A stretch of DNA of 64,000 nt from Streptomyces sp. STR69 (GTDB taxonomy: Bacteria > Actinomycetota > Actinomycetes > Streptomycetales > Streptomycetaceae). Positions 54,252-62,292 of this stretch are shown piece by piece (positions within the stretch are counted from its first letter, which is position 1; each line of letters opens with the position of its first letter). The stretch is taken from positions 186,001 to 250,000 of the forward strand of contig NZ_JALJRY010000014.1 in the NCBI RefSeq assembly GCF_024519455.1, read 5' to 3'. The position numbers and the translations under genes are program-made. The notes beneath the pieces are model-generated. The model had not been told where the DNA came from. It worked only from the letters and a program-made list of their open reading frames with translations, and did not search any database.

Positions 54252-54557
54252 GGCGGGGGACGGGGTTGTCCGCCCGCGGACGGACGTGCAGGTGCACTCC
54301 TCCCCCTGGATCCTCGGGGGAAGGTGCCCGCACGGCGCGGTCGGTCGTACCGGCGGGCACGCATCCACCCGCTCCCGCGCAAGGCGGATGCCGTCCCGAT
54401 GGACCGACCCACCGGGGCGTTCCCGGCGCGGGGCGTCGGGGGGAGCTGCCTCCGCGCCACTTTCAGTGTCCGTCGCGGATCTGTGGGGAAGGCGTGCCGA
54501 ACGGCTCCTGTCGGGGGCCGTTCGGCTGGTTCCGGCGGCCCGTGGCGCGGCAGGCCG
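54252..54557. other. 306-bp non-coding region with paired dormancy-type boxes
   Basis: No convincing gene. TCCCCC/GGGGGA (54301-54306, 54316-54321) may end the polysaccharide operon. Two GCCGNNCGGC palindromes lie at 54494-54507 and 54515-54528, in front of no annotated gene start, so a small RNA or a lost gene is possible. Confidence 0.45.
54494..54528. promoter_or_regulatory. pair of DevR/OsdR-type palindromes, 21 bp apart
   Basis: GTGCCGAACGGCTC (54494-54507) and GGGCCGTTCGGCTG (54515-54528) share the GCCGNNCGGC core. Centres are 21 bp apart, two helical turns, as expected for cooperative dimers. They lie behind the DUF1876 gene, so their target is not clear. Confidence 0.5.
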
Positions 54558-54815
54558 TCACGGCTCGGCAGGGCCGGCCAGCGCCACGAAGTCGTCGGAG
54601 TAGACGTCGTGGAGCCGAATGGCGAGGTCCTCCAGGGCGCGGCTGGCGGCGAGCTCGTCACCGATCTCCGGAACGGCACGGTCCATCGGGTTGCGCCTGG
54701 CCACACCACGGCCGGTGATCGTCGACGTGTCCCGGGTGCGCAGGACGGCCCGTGCGTGAGTGTCGTCGCCGTCCTCGGTGATGTAGATCTGTACGGTCCA
54801 CTGCTTGGCTTCCAT
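54558..54815 (-). CDS. DUF1876 domain protein
   Basis: 85 residues from ATG 54815, with GGGAG upstream; the longer open frame upstream has no ribosome site. Sequence KQWTVQIYITEDGDDTHARAV and a Gly/Arg-rich middle (GRGVARRNP) followed by a helical DELAASRALEDLAIRLHDV. The fold resembles a double-stranded-RNA-binding-like alpha/beta domain. It belongs to the stress-linked actinobacterial DUF1876 group, often found with universal stress proteins. A GGGCCGAACGGCCC box (54949-54962) lies 134 bp upstream. Confidence 0.8.
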   Translation of the reverse strand: MEAKQWTVQIYITEDGDDTHARAVLRTRDTSTITGRGVARRNPMDRAVPEIGDELAASRALEDLAIRLHDVYSDDFVALAGPAEP

Positions 54816-55149
54816 CGTGATCACTCCCGAGCGGAGGGGTACGAGGGCCGAGCGGGCAGACCCGCAGGGACCCGGAGCGGGACTGCGGGGGAGCGCGACG
54901 GCTTCTGCCTCCACTTCTCAGCCTGCGCCTGTCCACGGAGCCGGTCCAGGGCCGAACGGCCCACCGGGCAGGCATCGTCGTGCGTCTCGCGATCGGCCGC
55001 GACGACACGTGACGGCCGGCCGGACCACGGCTCCCACTCGGAAGGGGCCCGAACGGCGCTCCCCCCGCCCGCATGAGCACACCCGGTCGGAGAGCAGGCC
55101 GCGACACGAGCGTGGACACGGACCGGCCGGGACGGGCACGGAGGGGACG
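54816..55149. other. 334-bp non-coding region with two dormancy-type boxes
   Basis: No convincing gene on either strand. It holds the perfect palindrome GGGCCGAACGGCCC (54949-54962) and a 12-of-14 copy GGCCCGAACGGCGC (55046-55059). One or both should serve the DUF1876 promoter on the minus strand, and possibly the broken USP on the plus strand. Confidence 0.5.
54949..54962. promoter_or_regulatory. perfect 14-bp dormancy-type palindrome GGGCCGAACGGCCC
   Basis: Best match in the island to the shared motif. It sits between DUF1876 (minus) and the USP remnant (plus). Confidence 0.6.
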
Positions 55150-55329
55150 ATGACGACACCGGCGTACGCACCGATCGTTGTCGTCGTCGATCCCGGCTCG
55201 TCCCACCGCCCGGCCGTGGCCTGGGGTGCCGACGAGGCGGACAGTGACAGGGCTTCCGGCCATGAGCTGATCGCGGATGTACGCTCGCACGAGTGTCGAC
55301 CTCACTCTCCCAGGGAGGTGCCTCGTCAC
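55150..55329 (+). pseudogene. universal stress protein remnant
   Basis: Begins with GGAGG and ATG 55150. The first 30 codons read TTPAYAPIVVVVDPGSSHRP then AVAWGADEAD, matching a UspA N terminus with the usual VDGS altered to VDPGS. The homology then ends, and the frame continues as Arg/Ser-rich noise into the antisense of the nitroreductase gene. The rest of the gene has been lost. This suggests a recent deletion inside the stress island. Confidence 0.65.
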
Positions 55330-56309
55330 TCCGGGCTGAGGACCGTGTCGGGCCCTCGCCGTGGGGTCGGGCGGCTGCGGGGGGCGTGGCCGAGGCGCAG
55401 GATCATCTGCGGGAACTCTCCGCGGGTGAGCGTCGCGCGGACCTGGGCGCGCAGCCGCGGGACTTCGAGGGGCTGGGTGTGGAAGGCGGCCACGGTCCAG
55501 CGGGTGGTGGCGTGCAGCAGGACCCGCTGGAGGGCCTGCCCTGCGTGCAGCCAGTCCTCCCGGGTGTCGTGCCGCGTGGTGAGGACGAGGGTCAGTCCCG
55601 TTTCCGGCGGCCAGACGTCGGGCACGTCCGGCAGGGTGCGGGTGAGTCCCAGGAAATCGCGCCCGACGAGACCGGTGCGGTCCGGGGGACGGACGCGGAC
55701 GTCCAGGGGGACGCCGTCCGGACGCCGGTCACGGGCGGCCCGCGTCCAGTGGACCAACTCGGCGATGTGGCCGGGGTCGTTGCGGTGGACTGCCTCGGCG
55801 GACCGGACCAGCTCCGCGAGTTGACGCCGTGCGACATGGGATTCCACCGTGTACAGCGCGGCACCCTCTGCACGGGCGTGCTCACGCAATTCCCCGATCA
55901 GCGGCTGCGGGAGCGGGGACTTCTGGAAGGGCCCGCGGTGCGTGTGCCGTAGCCACAGGGCGCGGTACATCAGGTTCTCGTCGGTGCTCGGCCTGGCGTA
56001 CGGTCCCCAGCCGACGCGGGCGAGATGGGCCGGGTTCCAGGGAGTGGGGAGCAGCTGTACGACAGGCCGGAAGCCCAGGTGCCGCATGGCGACACGCATG
56101 TTGAACAGGGCCGCGCCGCCGCTGATGAGCTGCTCCCGCCCGTCCGGGTCGGTGAGCAGGAGCCGGCGCGTGGGATCCGCGTACACGTCGAGGTCGGTGT
56201 CCCGGCCGACGAACAGCCAGGGCTGGGTGTTGTGCACCGAGGGTGCGCTGACGGCCGCGCGGACCAGGTGGTGGGCCGCGTGGTCGACCTGAGCGGAGAC
56301 TGTCTCCAT
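55326..56309 (-). CDS. Acg-family nitroreductase-like FMN protein
   Basis: 327 residues from ATG 56309 (a GTG at 56318 is a possible alternative). The N-terminal AAVSAPSVHNTQPWLF is the family FMN-site signature, followed by a second NTQP-less half that keeps the fold but diverges (RDFLGLTRTLPDVPDVWPPE). This is the Acg type of Mycobacterium (Rv2032), a split nitroreductase that binds FMN without clear catalysis and is induced by hypoxia. It lies 43 bp downstream of a universal stress protein gene and is probably cotranscribed with it. Confidence 0.85.
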   Translation of the reverse strand: METVSAQVDHAAHHLVRAAVSAPSVHNTQPWLFVGRDTDLDVYADPTRRLLLTDPDGREQLISGGAALFNMRVAMRHLGFRPVVQLLPTPWNPAHLARVGWGPYARPSTDENLMYRALWLRHTHRGPFQKSPLPQPLIGELREHARAEGAALYTVESHVARRQLAELVRSAEAVHRNDPGHIAELVHWTRAARDRRPDGVPLDVRVRPPDRTGLVGRDFLGLTRTLPDVPDVWPPETGLTLVLTTRHDTREDWLHAGQALQRVLLHATTRWTVAAFHTQPLEVPRLRAQVRATLTRGEFPQMILRLGHAPRSRPTPRRGPDTVLSPE

Positions 56310-56352
56310 GGTGGGCACCGCCGTTCGTCGTTGATGTCTGCGGGCGCGGAAC

Positions 56353-57255
56353 TCAGCCGTGCGCCACGACGGCGACGGGGCAGCGCGCGCGGTGGATCAC
56401 GGTGCGGGTGACCGGGCCGGTGTGCGGACCGGGTCGGCGGTCGCGCAGGTGGCGGCCGACGACGAGGAGTCCCGCGTCCGAGGCGGCGCGGACCAGGTGT
56501 GCTCCTGCCCTGCCCCTGACGACCGTCGGGGTGACCTCGACGCCCGGGTACTTGTCACGCCAGTTCTGGAGCACTCCCGCCAGGAGGCCGCGCAGCTCCT
56601 CCTCGCGCCGGGGCTCTTCGCCGAGGCCGGGGTCTCCGGGTCCGGGGGAAGCGGTCGACGAGGTGTCCCAGGCATGGAGCACGCGCAACGGCGCCCCGCG
56701 CAGCGCGGCTGCCTCGAAGGAGAACTCGATCACCTCGTCGCACGCCTCGCCCAGGTCGACGCCGAGAACGACGTCACGGTACGGCGTGACGGGCGACGCG
56801 TAGCCGTCCCCGTTCAGAAGATGCTCGTCCGCGGACCGCTGCCCGGCCTCGACCAGGACGACCGGACGGGTGGTCCGGGCGACGACGGCCTGGGCCACCG
56901 ACCCGACGAGGAATCCGGTGACGCAGTTCAGCCCGCGCGAACCGAGCACCAGCAACTCGGCGTTCCGCGCGGCGTGCAGGAGTACTGCCGCCGCCGGACC
57001 CTCGATGTGCTCGTCGGTGAGCAGCGCCTCCGGGCAGGCCCGCGCGACGCGTTCCTCGACCGTGCGCAGGACGGCCCGGCCCAGACGGTGCCGTATCGCG
57101 CTCGCCGCGGGAGAGAGCGCCTGGTCCGGGCCCCGGTCGGAGGTGTGCACCAGGTGCAGTCGCAGGCCGCGCCGCACCGCCTCCCGGGCACCCCACTCGG
57201 CGGCGGCCAGGCTCTCCGGAGATCCGTCGACTCCGACGACGACCGGTCGTGACAT
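56353..57255 (-). CDS. tandem universal stress protein
   Basis: 300 residues from ATG 57255, with GGGAGGTG upstream. Two UspA domains: VVVGVDGSPESLAAAEW with GSRGLNCVTGFLVGSVAQAV, then VVLGVDLGEACDEV with GRHLRDRRPGPHTGPVTRTV, where the second nucleotide signature is weakened. The Acg-type gene is downstream. Divergent from another universal stress gene, with a weak dormancy-type box (57336-57349) between them. Confidence 0.9.
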   Translation of the reverse strand: MSRPVVVGVDGSPESLAAAEWGAREAVRRGLRLHLVHTSDRGPDQALSPAASAIRHRLGRAVLRTVEERVARACPEALLTDEHIEGPAAAVLLHAARNAELLVLGSRGLNCVTGFLVGSVAQAVVARTTRPVVLVEAGQRSADEHLLNGDGYASPVTPYRDVVLGVDLGEACDEVIEFSFEAAALRGAPLRVLHAWDTSSTASPGPGDPGLGEEPRREEELRGLLAGVLQNWRDKYPGVEVTPTVVRGRAGAHLVRAASDAGLLVVGRHLRDRRPGPHTGPVTRTVIHRARCPVAVVAHG

Positions 57256-57335
57256 GGCGCACCTCCCTGGCTCTCGCCCGGCGGGTCCTTCTCGGCCCGG
57301 TCCCCATCGTCGTGCCGGACAACCGCGCGGTGGAG

Positions 57336-57349
57336 GGGCCACCGGTCCC
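57336..57349. promoter_or_regulatory. imperfect dormancy-type box GGGCCACCGGTCCC
   Basis: Keeps 9 of 10 arm positions of GGGCC-N4-GGCCC but has a different centre. It lies between the two divergent universal stress genes. Less convincing than the others. Confidence 0.35.
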
Positions 57350-57448
57350 GGACTTTGACCCGTACGACCCCTGCCCGGAGCTCCCCGCCCGGGACGACCG
57401 TGGGACACGCAGACAGTGGTGCCGCAAGCAGGCGGGAGGCGAACCGGC

Positions 57449-58285
57449 ATGGAACGGACGATCGTTGTCGGAGTGGACGGCTCCGTGCGGAGCAGAGTGG
57501 CGGCGGACTGGGCGGCCCGGGAGGCCCTGCGGCGCGGGCTGCTTCTGCAGGTGGTCCATGTGTCGGAGCGGTCCGGTACGGGTCCGTCCGGGCCGTGCTC
57601 CGGCCTCGGGGAGCCGCTGCCCGGCGTGGCGGAACGCGAACTGATGTCCCGGCCCTCCGAGTTGACGGTGCATGAGGTCCGGGTCGACGGTGAGCCGGCA
57701 GCCCGGCTGCTCGCCCTGGGCGCCTCGGCCGAACTGCTCGTGCTCGGGATGCGTGGCGCAGGAGGGTGCGCGGGGCAGGCGGTCGGTTCGGTGGCGGGCG
57801 CGGTCGCCGAGCGCTCCGCCCGGCCCGTGGTCCTTGTCCCGGGCGGACCCGCCTGCGCGGGCACGGGATGGCGTACTGACAAGGTCGCGCTCGGCGTGGA
57901 CGCGCGGCGGCCGGACGAGGCGGCCATCGGCTTCGCCTTCGACAGGGCGAGCCGCGCGAACGCCCGCCTGCGCGTGGTGCACGCCTGGACGATGCCGGAG
58001 CCCGGCGGATCCGCGCTCCCGTTCGTCGCGCGGTGCAGGGACCGCGCGGCCCGGGAGGACGAGGAGATGCGGCTCCTGTCCGACGTGCTGCGCCCGTGGC
58101 ACGAGAAGTATCCGCGTGTGCAGGTACTGGAGGACGTCGTGCACTTCGGTGCCGCTGAGGCACTGGTACGGGCTTCCGGCCGGGCGGAGCTGCTGGTGGC
58201 GGGGCGACGGGAGAACAGGCTCGGCTCCGCGCTGAAGGGGCTGGTCGAGCAGGCCGGATGCCCGGTGGTCGTGGTGCCCGGGTGA
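57449..58285 (+). CDS. tandem universal stress protein
   Basis: 278 residues from ATG 57449, with GGGAGG upstream. First UspA domain: IVVGVDGSVRSRVAADW and GMRGAGGCAGQAVGSVAGAV. Second: VALGVDARRPDEAAIGF and GRRENRLGSALKGLVEQA. The second nucleotide-binding signature is partly degenerate. It shares a short divergent region with the other universal stress gene, so both may respond to the same signal. Confidence 0.9.
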   Translation: MERTIVVGVDGSVRSRVAADWAAREALRRGLLLQVVHVSERSGTGPSGPCSGLGEPLPGVAERELMSRPSELTVHEVRVDGEPAARLLALGASAELLVLGMRGAGGCAGQAVGSVAGAVAERSARPVVLVPGGPACAGTGWRTDKVALGVDARRPDEAAIGFAFDRASRANARLRVVHAWTMPEPGGSALPFVARCRDRAAREDEEMRLLSDVLRPWHEKYPRVQVLEDVVHFGAAEALVRASGRAELLVAGRRENRLGSALKGLVEQAGCPVVVVPG

Positions 58286-58497
58286 CGAGAGGCGGCCGGA
58301 CTGTTCAGGCGCAGTCGCGGTGACGTGCAGGCGGGGCCGGTCGCCGTCGGCGCGCGGGTCGGGTGACGCAGTCCGGCCAGGGTGCCGCTCTCCACGGTTC
58401 GGCCGGCCCGACCTTCTTCACCACCCCGGAGGAGTGGGAGACGGCGACGCATGCTCGCGAGCGGCGGCGGGGCTTCCCGCGGCGGCGGACGCGGTGG

Positions 58498-59013
58498 TCA
58501 GGTTCGGTTTCCGTCGCCCGACCCCGGCCGGTCGGGCCGGACCCGGAAGACGGGAACCCGGTCGGCGATCCGGGCGAACTCCTCCAGCGGGGCCCGCCGG
58601 TCCACCGGCAGATGCGGCCGGGCTCCCGGTGCCAGGGCGAGATAGCGGCGCAGGACCGGCGCCCGGTCGCCGACCTCGACCTCTTCGAGGCGTACGGCCT
58701 CGCGCCGGCCGCGCCGCAGCACCGCCCGCCCGCCGGCCGCCCGGACGTTGCGCACCCAGTTCGCGTCCGGGCCGAGCATCGAGACCAGATAGCGCTCGCC
58801 CTCGTAGTCAGCGACCACCAGAGGCAGCGAGATACGTCGGCCCGTACGGCGCCCGGGCACCTCCAGCGTGACCATGCGCCGAGGCGCCAGCCCCGCCGAA
58901 GCGGCAAGTGCCGACTGCCGGTTCATCACGCGTGCCAGGCGTCCCGGGCGGCCGCCGCGGTACAGCCACCGGTCGATCCGGTGCAGCCGGCGGGCCGAGT
59001 CGTCACGTTCCAT
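58498..59013 (-). CDS. deazaflavin (F420)-type nitroreductase, Ddn-like
   Basis: 171 residues, split-barrel fold. The N terminus MERDDSARRLHRIDRWLYRGG is basic and helical, then TLEVPGRRTGRRISLPLVV, LVSMLGPDANWVRNVRAAGG (the family signature) and PVFRVRPD at the end. Ddn-type enzymes use reduced F420 to reduce quinones or nitro groups. This fits a hypoxia or dormancy role. Divergent from the 60-residue gene; 340 bp separate them and contain two dormancy-type boxes. Confidence 0.85.
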   Translation of the reverse strand: MERDDSARRLHRIDRWLYRGGRPGRLARVMNRQSALAASAGLAPRRMVTLEVPGRRTGRRISLPLVVADYEGERYLVSMLGPDANWVRNVRAAGGRAVLRRGRREAVRLEEVEVGDRAPVLRRYLALAPGARPHLPVDRRAPLEEFARIADRVPVFRVRPDRPGSGDGNRT

Positions 59014-59177
59014 GGCTCACACCCCCCTCGGCACGTCACCGCACGTTGGTGGGGCGGCACGCCTTCCGGTGAGGAACTGCGTTGCGGCTTGCCTGGTCGT
59101 GAGCACGGTCGTCCCCTCTCCGCACTGGACGGGGGCCGGTCGGTGCACCCCCTTGTCCGCCAGAGTCCGCCCGCTGC

Positions 59178-59205
59178 GGCCCGTCCGGCCAGGGCCGGAC
59201 GGGCC
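59178..59205. promoter_or_regulatory. 13-bp perfect inverted repeat with 2-nt centre
   Basis: Left arm GGCCCGTCCGGCC, centre AG, right arm GGCCGGACGGGCC. The near-absence of a loop favours protein binding on DNA over an RNA hairpin. It lies 165 bp upstream of the Ddn-like start and 149 bp upstream of the small ORF. Confidence 0.4.
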
Positions 59206-59281
59206 CCGGACGGCGGCATCCGGCCCGGCATCGGCCGCTCCGGCACCTCTGCGAGACGCGCGGCAACCGCCGCCGCTCGCA

Positions 59282-59317
59282 GGGCCGAACGGCTCCTCCG
59301 TGAGGGCCGTACGGCCC
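59282..59317. promoter_or_regulatory. pair of dormancy-type boxes in front of the ATPase operon
   Basis: GGGCCGAACGGCTC (59282-59295) and the perfect GGGCCGTACGGCCC (59304-59317), centres 22 bp apart. A GATTCT -10-like element (59342-59347) follows, 25 bp past the second box, and the ATG of the small gene is 7 nt after that. Confidence 0.6.
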
Positions 59318-59353
59318 GCGCCCGTGCGGCGCGGAACCACGGATTCTTGGGGG

Positions 59354-59536
59354 ATGAACGCCGCACAAGCGCCGCAGCGGGCACCGTACGTGATCCCAGG
59401 TGACGGAGGTGCGACCCGGGACGACGGACTCCACGATGAGTACATGGCCGCCTGCCACGCCGCCCTCTTCGACGTCCTCAGGCCACGCCCGGCCGCGAGG
59501 TCCGAGTCCACGGCCGTATCCGGGGCCACGCCGTGA
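59354..59536 (+). CDS. 60-residue hypothetical protein leading the ATPase operon
   Basis: 60 residues. A polar sequence, MNAAQAPQRAPYVIPGDGG at the start, then a single Cys in EYMAACHAALFDVL. No signal peptide or membrane helix. Stop and GTG of the ATPase overlap (GTGA). It may be a small regulator or a translational leader that couples to the ATPase. The -10-like GATTCT ends 6 nt before the ATG, so the mRNA may have no leader. It could also be a mis-set start of non-coding leader DNA. Confidence 0.5.
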   Translation: MNAAQAPQRAPYVIPGDGGATRDDGLHDEYMAACHAALFDVLRPRPAARSESTAVSGATP

Positions 59537-62292
59537 CGACGAGCGGCCCCGCGCTGCAGACCCTGGCCACCCGGGACGTCTTCGCCGCCCTGGACACCTC
59601 GCCGCGCGGCCTGGCGCCCGCGGACCTGAGCCGACGGCGGGAGCGGTACGGCCCCAACGAGCTGCCGCGGGCCCGGCGCAGGGGCTGGTGGCGGGACCTC
59701 GCCGGCCAGTTCACGGACCTGTTCGCGGTGGTCCTGGCCGTCGCGTCCGGGATCACCTTCCTGGCATACGGACTCCAGGAACCGCATGACGCGGGCACCC
59801 TGCAACTGGCCGTGGCGATCCTCTGCGTGGTGCTGCTGAACGCGGGCATCGGCTTCGTGCAGGAGTACTCCGCCGAGCGGACCGCCGAGTCGCTCCAGGC
59901 GATGGTGCCCCACACCTGCCGGGTGCTGCGGGGCGGGGAGCGGCTGGAGCTGCCCGCGCGTGATCTGCTCCCCGGGGACGTCGTGGTCCTGGAGGCGGGG
60001 GACGCGGTGCCGGCGGACTGCCGGCTCGTGGAGGCGCACGAGGTCTCGGTGAACAACGCGGCGCTCACGGGGGAGAGCGACGCCGTCGGCCGTACCCGCC
60101 AACCGGTGGCGGACGGGCCGGTGCTGGAGGCCCGCAACTGCCTGTTCATGGGTACCGACGTCGTGGCGGGCACCGCGAAAGCCGTGGTGTTCGCCACCGG
60201 CGGGGAGACCGAGTTCGGACGCATCTTCCGGCTCGCGGCCGCGGCACCGCGCCAGAAGACCCCTCTGCAGATCCAGGTCGCGTCGATGGCCCGCCGGGTG
60301 GCGGGCGCGGCGCTGGCGATCGGAGCGCTGCTGTTCGCGGTGCGGCTGCCGGCCGGCCGGCCGCTCGTCGAGACCTTCGTCTTCGCGCTCGGCGTGATGG
60401 TCGCCATGGTGCCCGAGGGACTGCCCGCGACGCTGTCGGTGTCGCTGGCGATCGGCGTACGGCGTATGGCCGCCCGGCGCGCACTTGTCAAGAAGCTGCT
60501 GGCGGTGGAGGCCCTCGGTTCCACCACCGTCGTGTGCACGGACAAGACGGGCACCCTCACCCAGGCCGAGATGACCGTCGTACAGGTGTGGGCGGGCGGC
60601 GTCCGACACCCCGTCTCCGGAGTGGGGTACACGCCGACCGGCGAGGTGACCGACCCGAAGCCGGTGCGTGAGCTGCTCCGTACGGCGGCCCTGTGCTGCG
60701 ACGCGCGAATGGTCCCGCCGTCGGAGCCGGAGGGCTGGCGGGTCCTGGGGGACACCACCGAGGGAGCCGTACTCGTCGCCGCGGCGAAGGCCGGTGTCGA
60801 CCCGGCGGCCGAGGAGGCCGCGACGCCCCGCGTCACGGAGTTCCCTTTCGACTCGACCCGCAAGCTGATGAGCACCGTGCACCGCGACGCGCACGGCGCT
60901 CTCCACGCCTGCGTCAAGGGCGCGCCGCAGGAACTGCTCGCCCGCTGCACCGCCGTCGACTGGAAGGGTGAGCGACGGCCGCTGACCGAGGAACTGCGGG
61001 CGGCGGTGATCGCTGCCAACGACGAACTGGCTTCTCAGGGACTGCGGGTCCTGGCGGCGGCGTCGCGGGATCTCCCCGACGGCCGTCCCACCCAGGACGA
61101 GACCGAGTCGGAACTCACCCTGCTGGGCCTGGTCGGCATGCTCGACCCGCCCCGGCCCGAGGTCAGGGCCGCCGTCGATGCCTGTCGGCACGCCGGCATC
61201 CGCATCGTCATGGTCACCGGCGACCACCCGCTGACCGCGGAGGCCGTCGCCCGCCGGGTGGGCATCGTCCGGGGGCCGGAGCCCACCGTCGTGACCGGCG
61301 TCCGCCTGGACGCACTCGACGACGACGCCCTGGACACCCTGCTCGCCGAGTCGGGGGAACTGCTGCTGTGCCGGGTCAGCCCCGAGCACAAGATGCGGGT
61401 GGTCGCCGCCCTGCAACGGCGCGGCGAGGTCGTCGCCGTCACCGGTGACGGCGCCAACGACGCACCCGCGCTCAAGCACGCCGACATCGGCGTCGCCATG
61501 GGCGCCTCCGGCACCGACGTGGCCCGTGAGGCCGCCGTCATGGTGCTGCTGGACGACTCCTTCGCGTCCATCACCACGGCGGTGCGCCTGGGCCGGTCGG
61601 TCTACCAGAACATCCGCAAGTTCCTGATTTACCTCTTCAGCCACAACATCGCCGAACTCGTCCCGATCCTCGCGGCCACCTTCGCCGGATTCCCACTTGT
61701 CCCGATCACCGCCGTGCAGATCCTCGCGATCGACCTCGGTTCCGACGTCCTGCCTGCCCTCGCGCTGGGCGCCGAGCCGCCCGAGCCCGACGTCATGGAC
61801 CGCCCGCCGCGCTCGAAGAACGAACGGCTGTTCTCCACCGCCGTGATGGGCCGGATCCTCTTCCTCGGCGGCATCCAGTCGCTCGGCGTGTGCACCGTGT
61901 TCTTCTGGCACATCCACGCCTCCGGCATCCCCTACGCCGACTTCACCGTGCACGACACCGCCTACCGGGAGGCGATCACCATGGTCCAGGCAGGCATCGT
62001 GGTCAGCCAGTTCTTCAACGCGCTCGCCGTGCGCACCGACCGGCAGAGCGTGTTCCGGATCGGCCTGCTGTCCAACCCCTGGCTGCTGGCCGCCGGCTGC
62101 TTCGGCATCGGGTTGATGGCCGCGATCAGTTATCTGCCGCTCCTGCAGGCGGTCTTCCACACGGCCCCGCTGGCAGCCTCCGACTGGGCGGTCCTCGCCG
62201 GATTCGGCGTACTGCTGCTGGCCGCCGAGGAAGCCCGCAAGTGGTGGCTGCGGCACCGCCGGCCCACAGACCGAAAGGAAGGAGCGCAATGA
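59533..62292 (+). CDS. P-type cation ATPase (P2A, calcium-type)
   Basis: 919 residues, membrane ion pump. Motifs: TGES at 179-182 (actuator), DKTGTLT with phospho-acceptor D337, and hinge GDGANDAPA from 638. The ion-site region is MVAMVPEGLPATLS in M4. Helices are present on both sides of the catalytic domains, and a C-terminal group of six helices begins near residue 700. P2A members export Ca2+ or Mn2+. The start overlaps the 60-residue gene and the stop overlaps the first TrkA-like gene by ATGA, so the set is one operon. Confidence 0.9.
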   Translation: MTTSGPALQTLATRDVFAALDTSPRGLAPADLSRRRERYGPNELPRARRRGWWRDLAGQFTDLFAVVLAVASGITFLAYGLQEPHDAGTLQLAVAILCVVLLNAGIGFVQEYSAERTAESLQAMVPHTCRVLRGGERLELPARDLLPGDVVVLEAGDAVPADCRLVEAHEVSVNNAALTGESDAVGRTRQPVADGPVLEARNCLFMGTDVVAGTAKAVVFATGGETEFGRIFRLAAAAPRQKTPLQIQVASMARRVAGAALAIGALLFAVRLPAGRPLVETFVFALGVMVAMVPEGLPATLSVSLAIGVRRMAARRALVKKLLAVEALGSTTVVCTDKTGTLTQAEMTVVQVWAGGVRHPVSGVGYTPTGEVTDPKPVRELLRTAALCCDARMVPPSEPEGWRVLGDTTEGAVLVAAAKAGVDPAAEEAATPRVTEFPFDSTRKLMSTVHRDAHGALHACVKGAPQELLARCTAVDWKGERRPLTEELRAAVIAANDELASQGLRVLAAASRDLPDGRPTQDETESELTLLGLVGMLDPPRPEVRAAVDACRHAGIRIVMVTGDHPLTAEAVARRVGIVRGPEPTVVTGVRLDALDDDALDTLLAESGELLLCRVSPEHKMRVVAALQRRGEVVAVTGDGANDAPALKHADIGVAMGASGTDVAREAAVMVLLDDSFASITTAVRLGRSVYQNIRKFLIYLFSHNIAELVPILAATFAGFPLVPITAVQILAIDLGSDVLPALALGAEPPEPDVMDRPPRSKNERLFSTAVMGRILFLGGIQSLGVCTVFFWHIHASGIPYADFTVHDTAYREAITMVQAGIVVSQFFNALAVRTDRQSVFRIGLLSNPWLLAAGCFGIGLMAAISYLPLLQAVFHTAPLAASDWAVLAGFGVLLLAAEEARKWWLRHRRPTDRKEGAQ

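Larger units (their letters stand above)
59014..59353. other. 340-bp divergent non-coding region of the ATPase and Ddn-like genes
   Basis: No convincing gene. It contains a 13-bp perfect inverted repeat with a 2-nt centre (59178-59190 / 59193-59205), which begins GGCCCGTCCGGCC, and two dormancy-type boxes (59282-59295, 59304-59317). The boxes are 36-70 bp upstream of the ATG at 59354. Confidence 0.5.

Noticed and set aside
50460..54368. 1302-codon open frame on the minus strand
   Set aside because: Antisense of the deacetylase-GT2-acyltransferase gene; its product is low-complexity and no motif is seen.
59017..62289. 1090-codon open frame on the minus strand
   Set aside because: Antisense of the P-type ATPase; high GC removes stop codons by chance.
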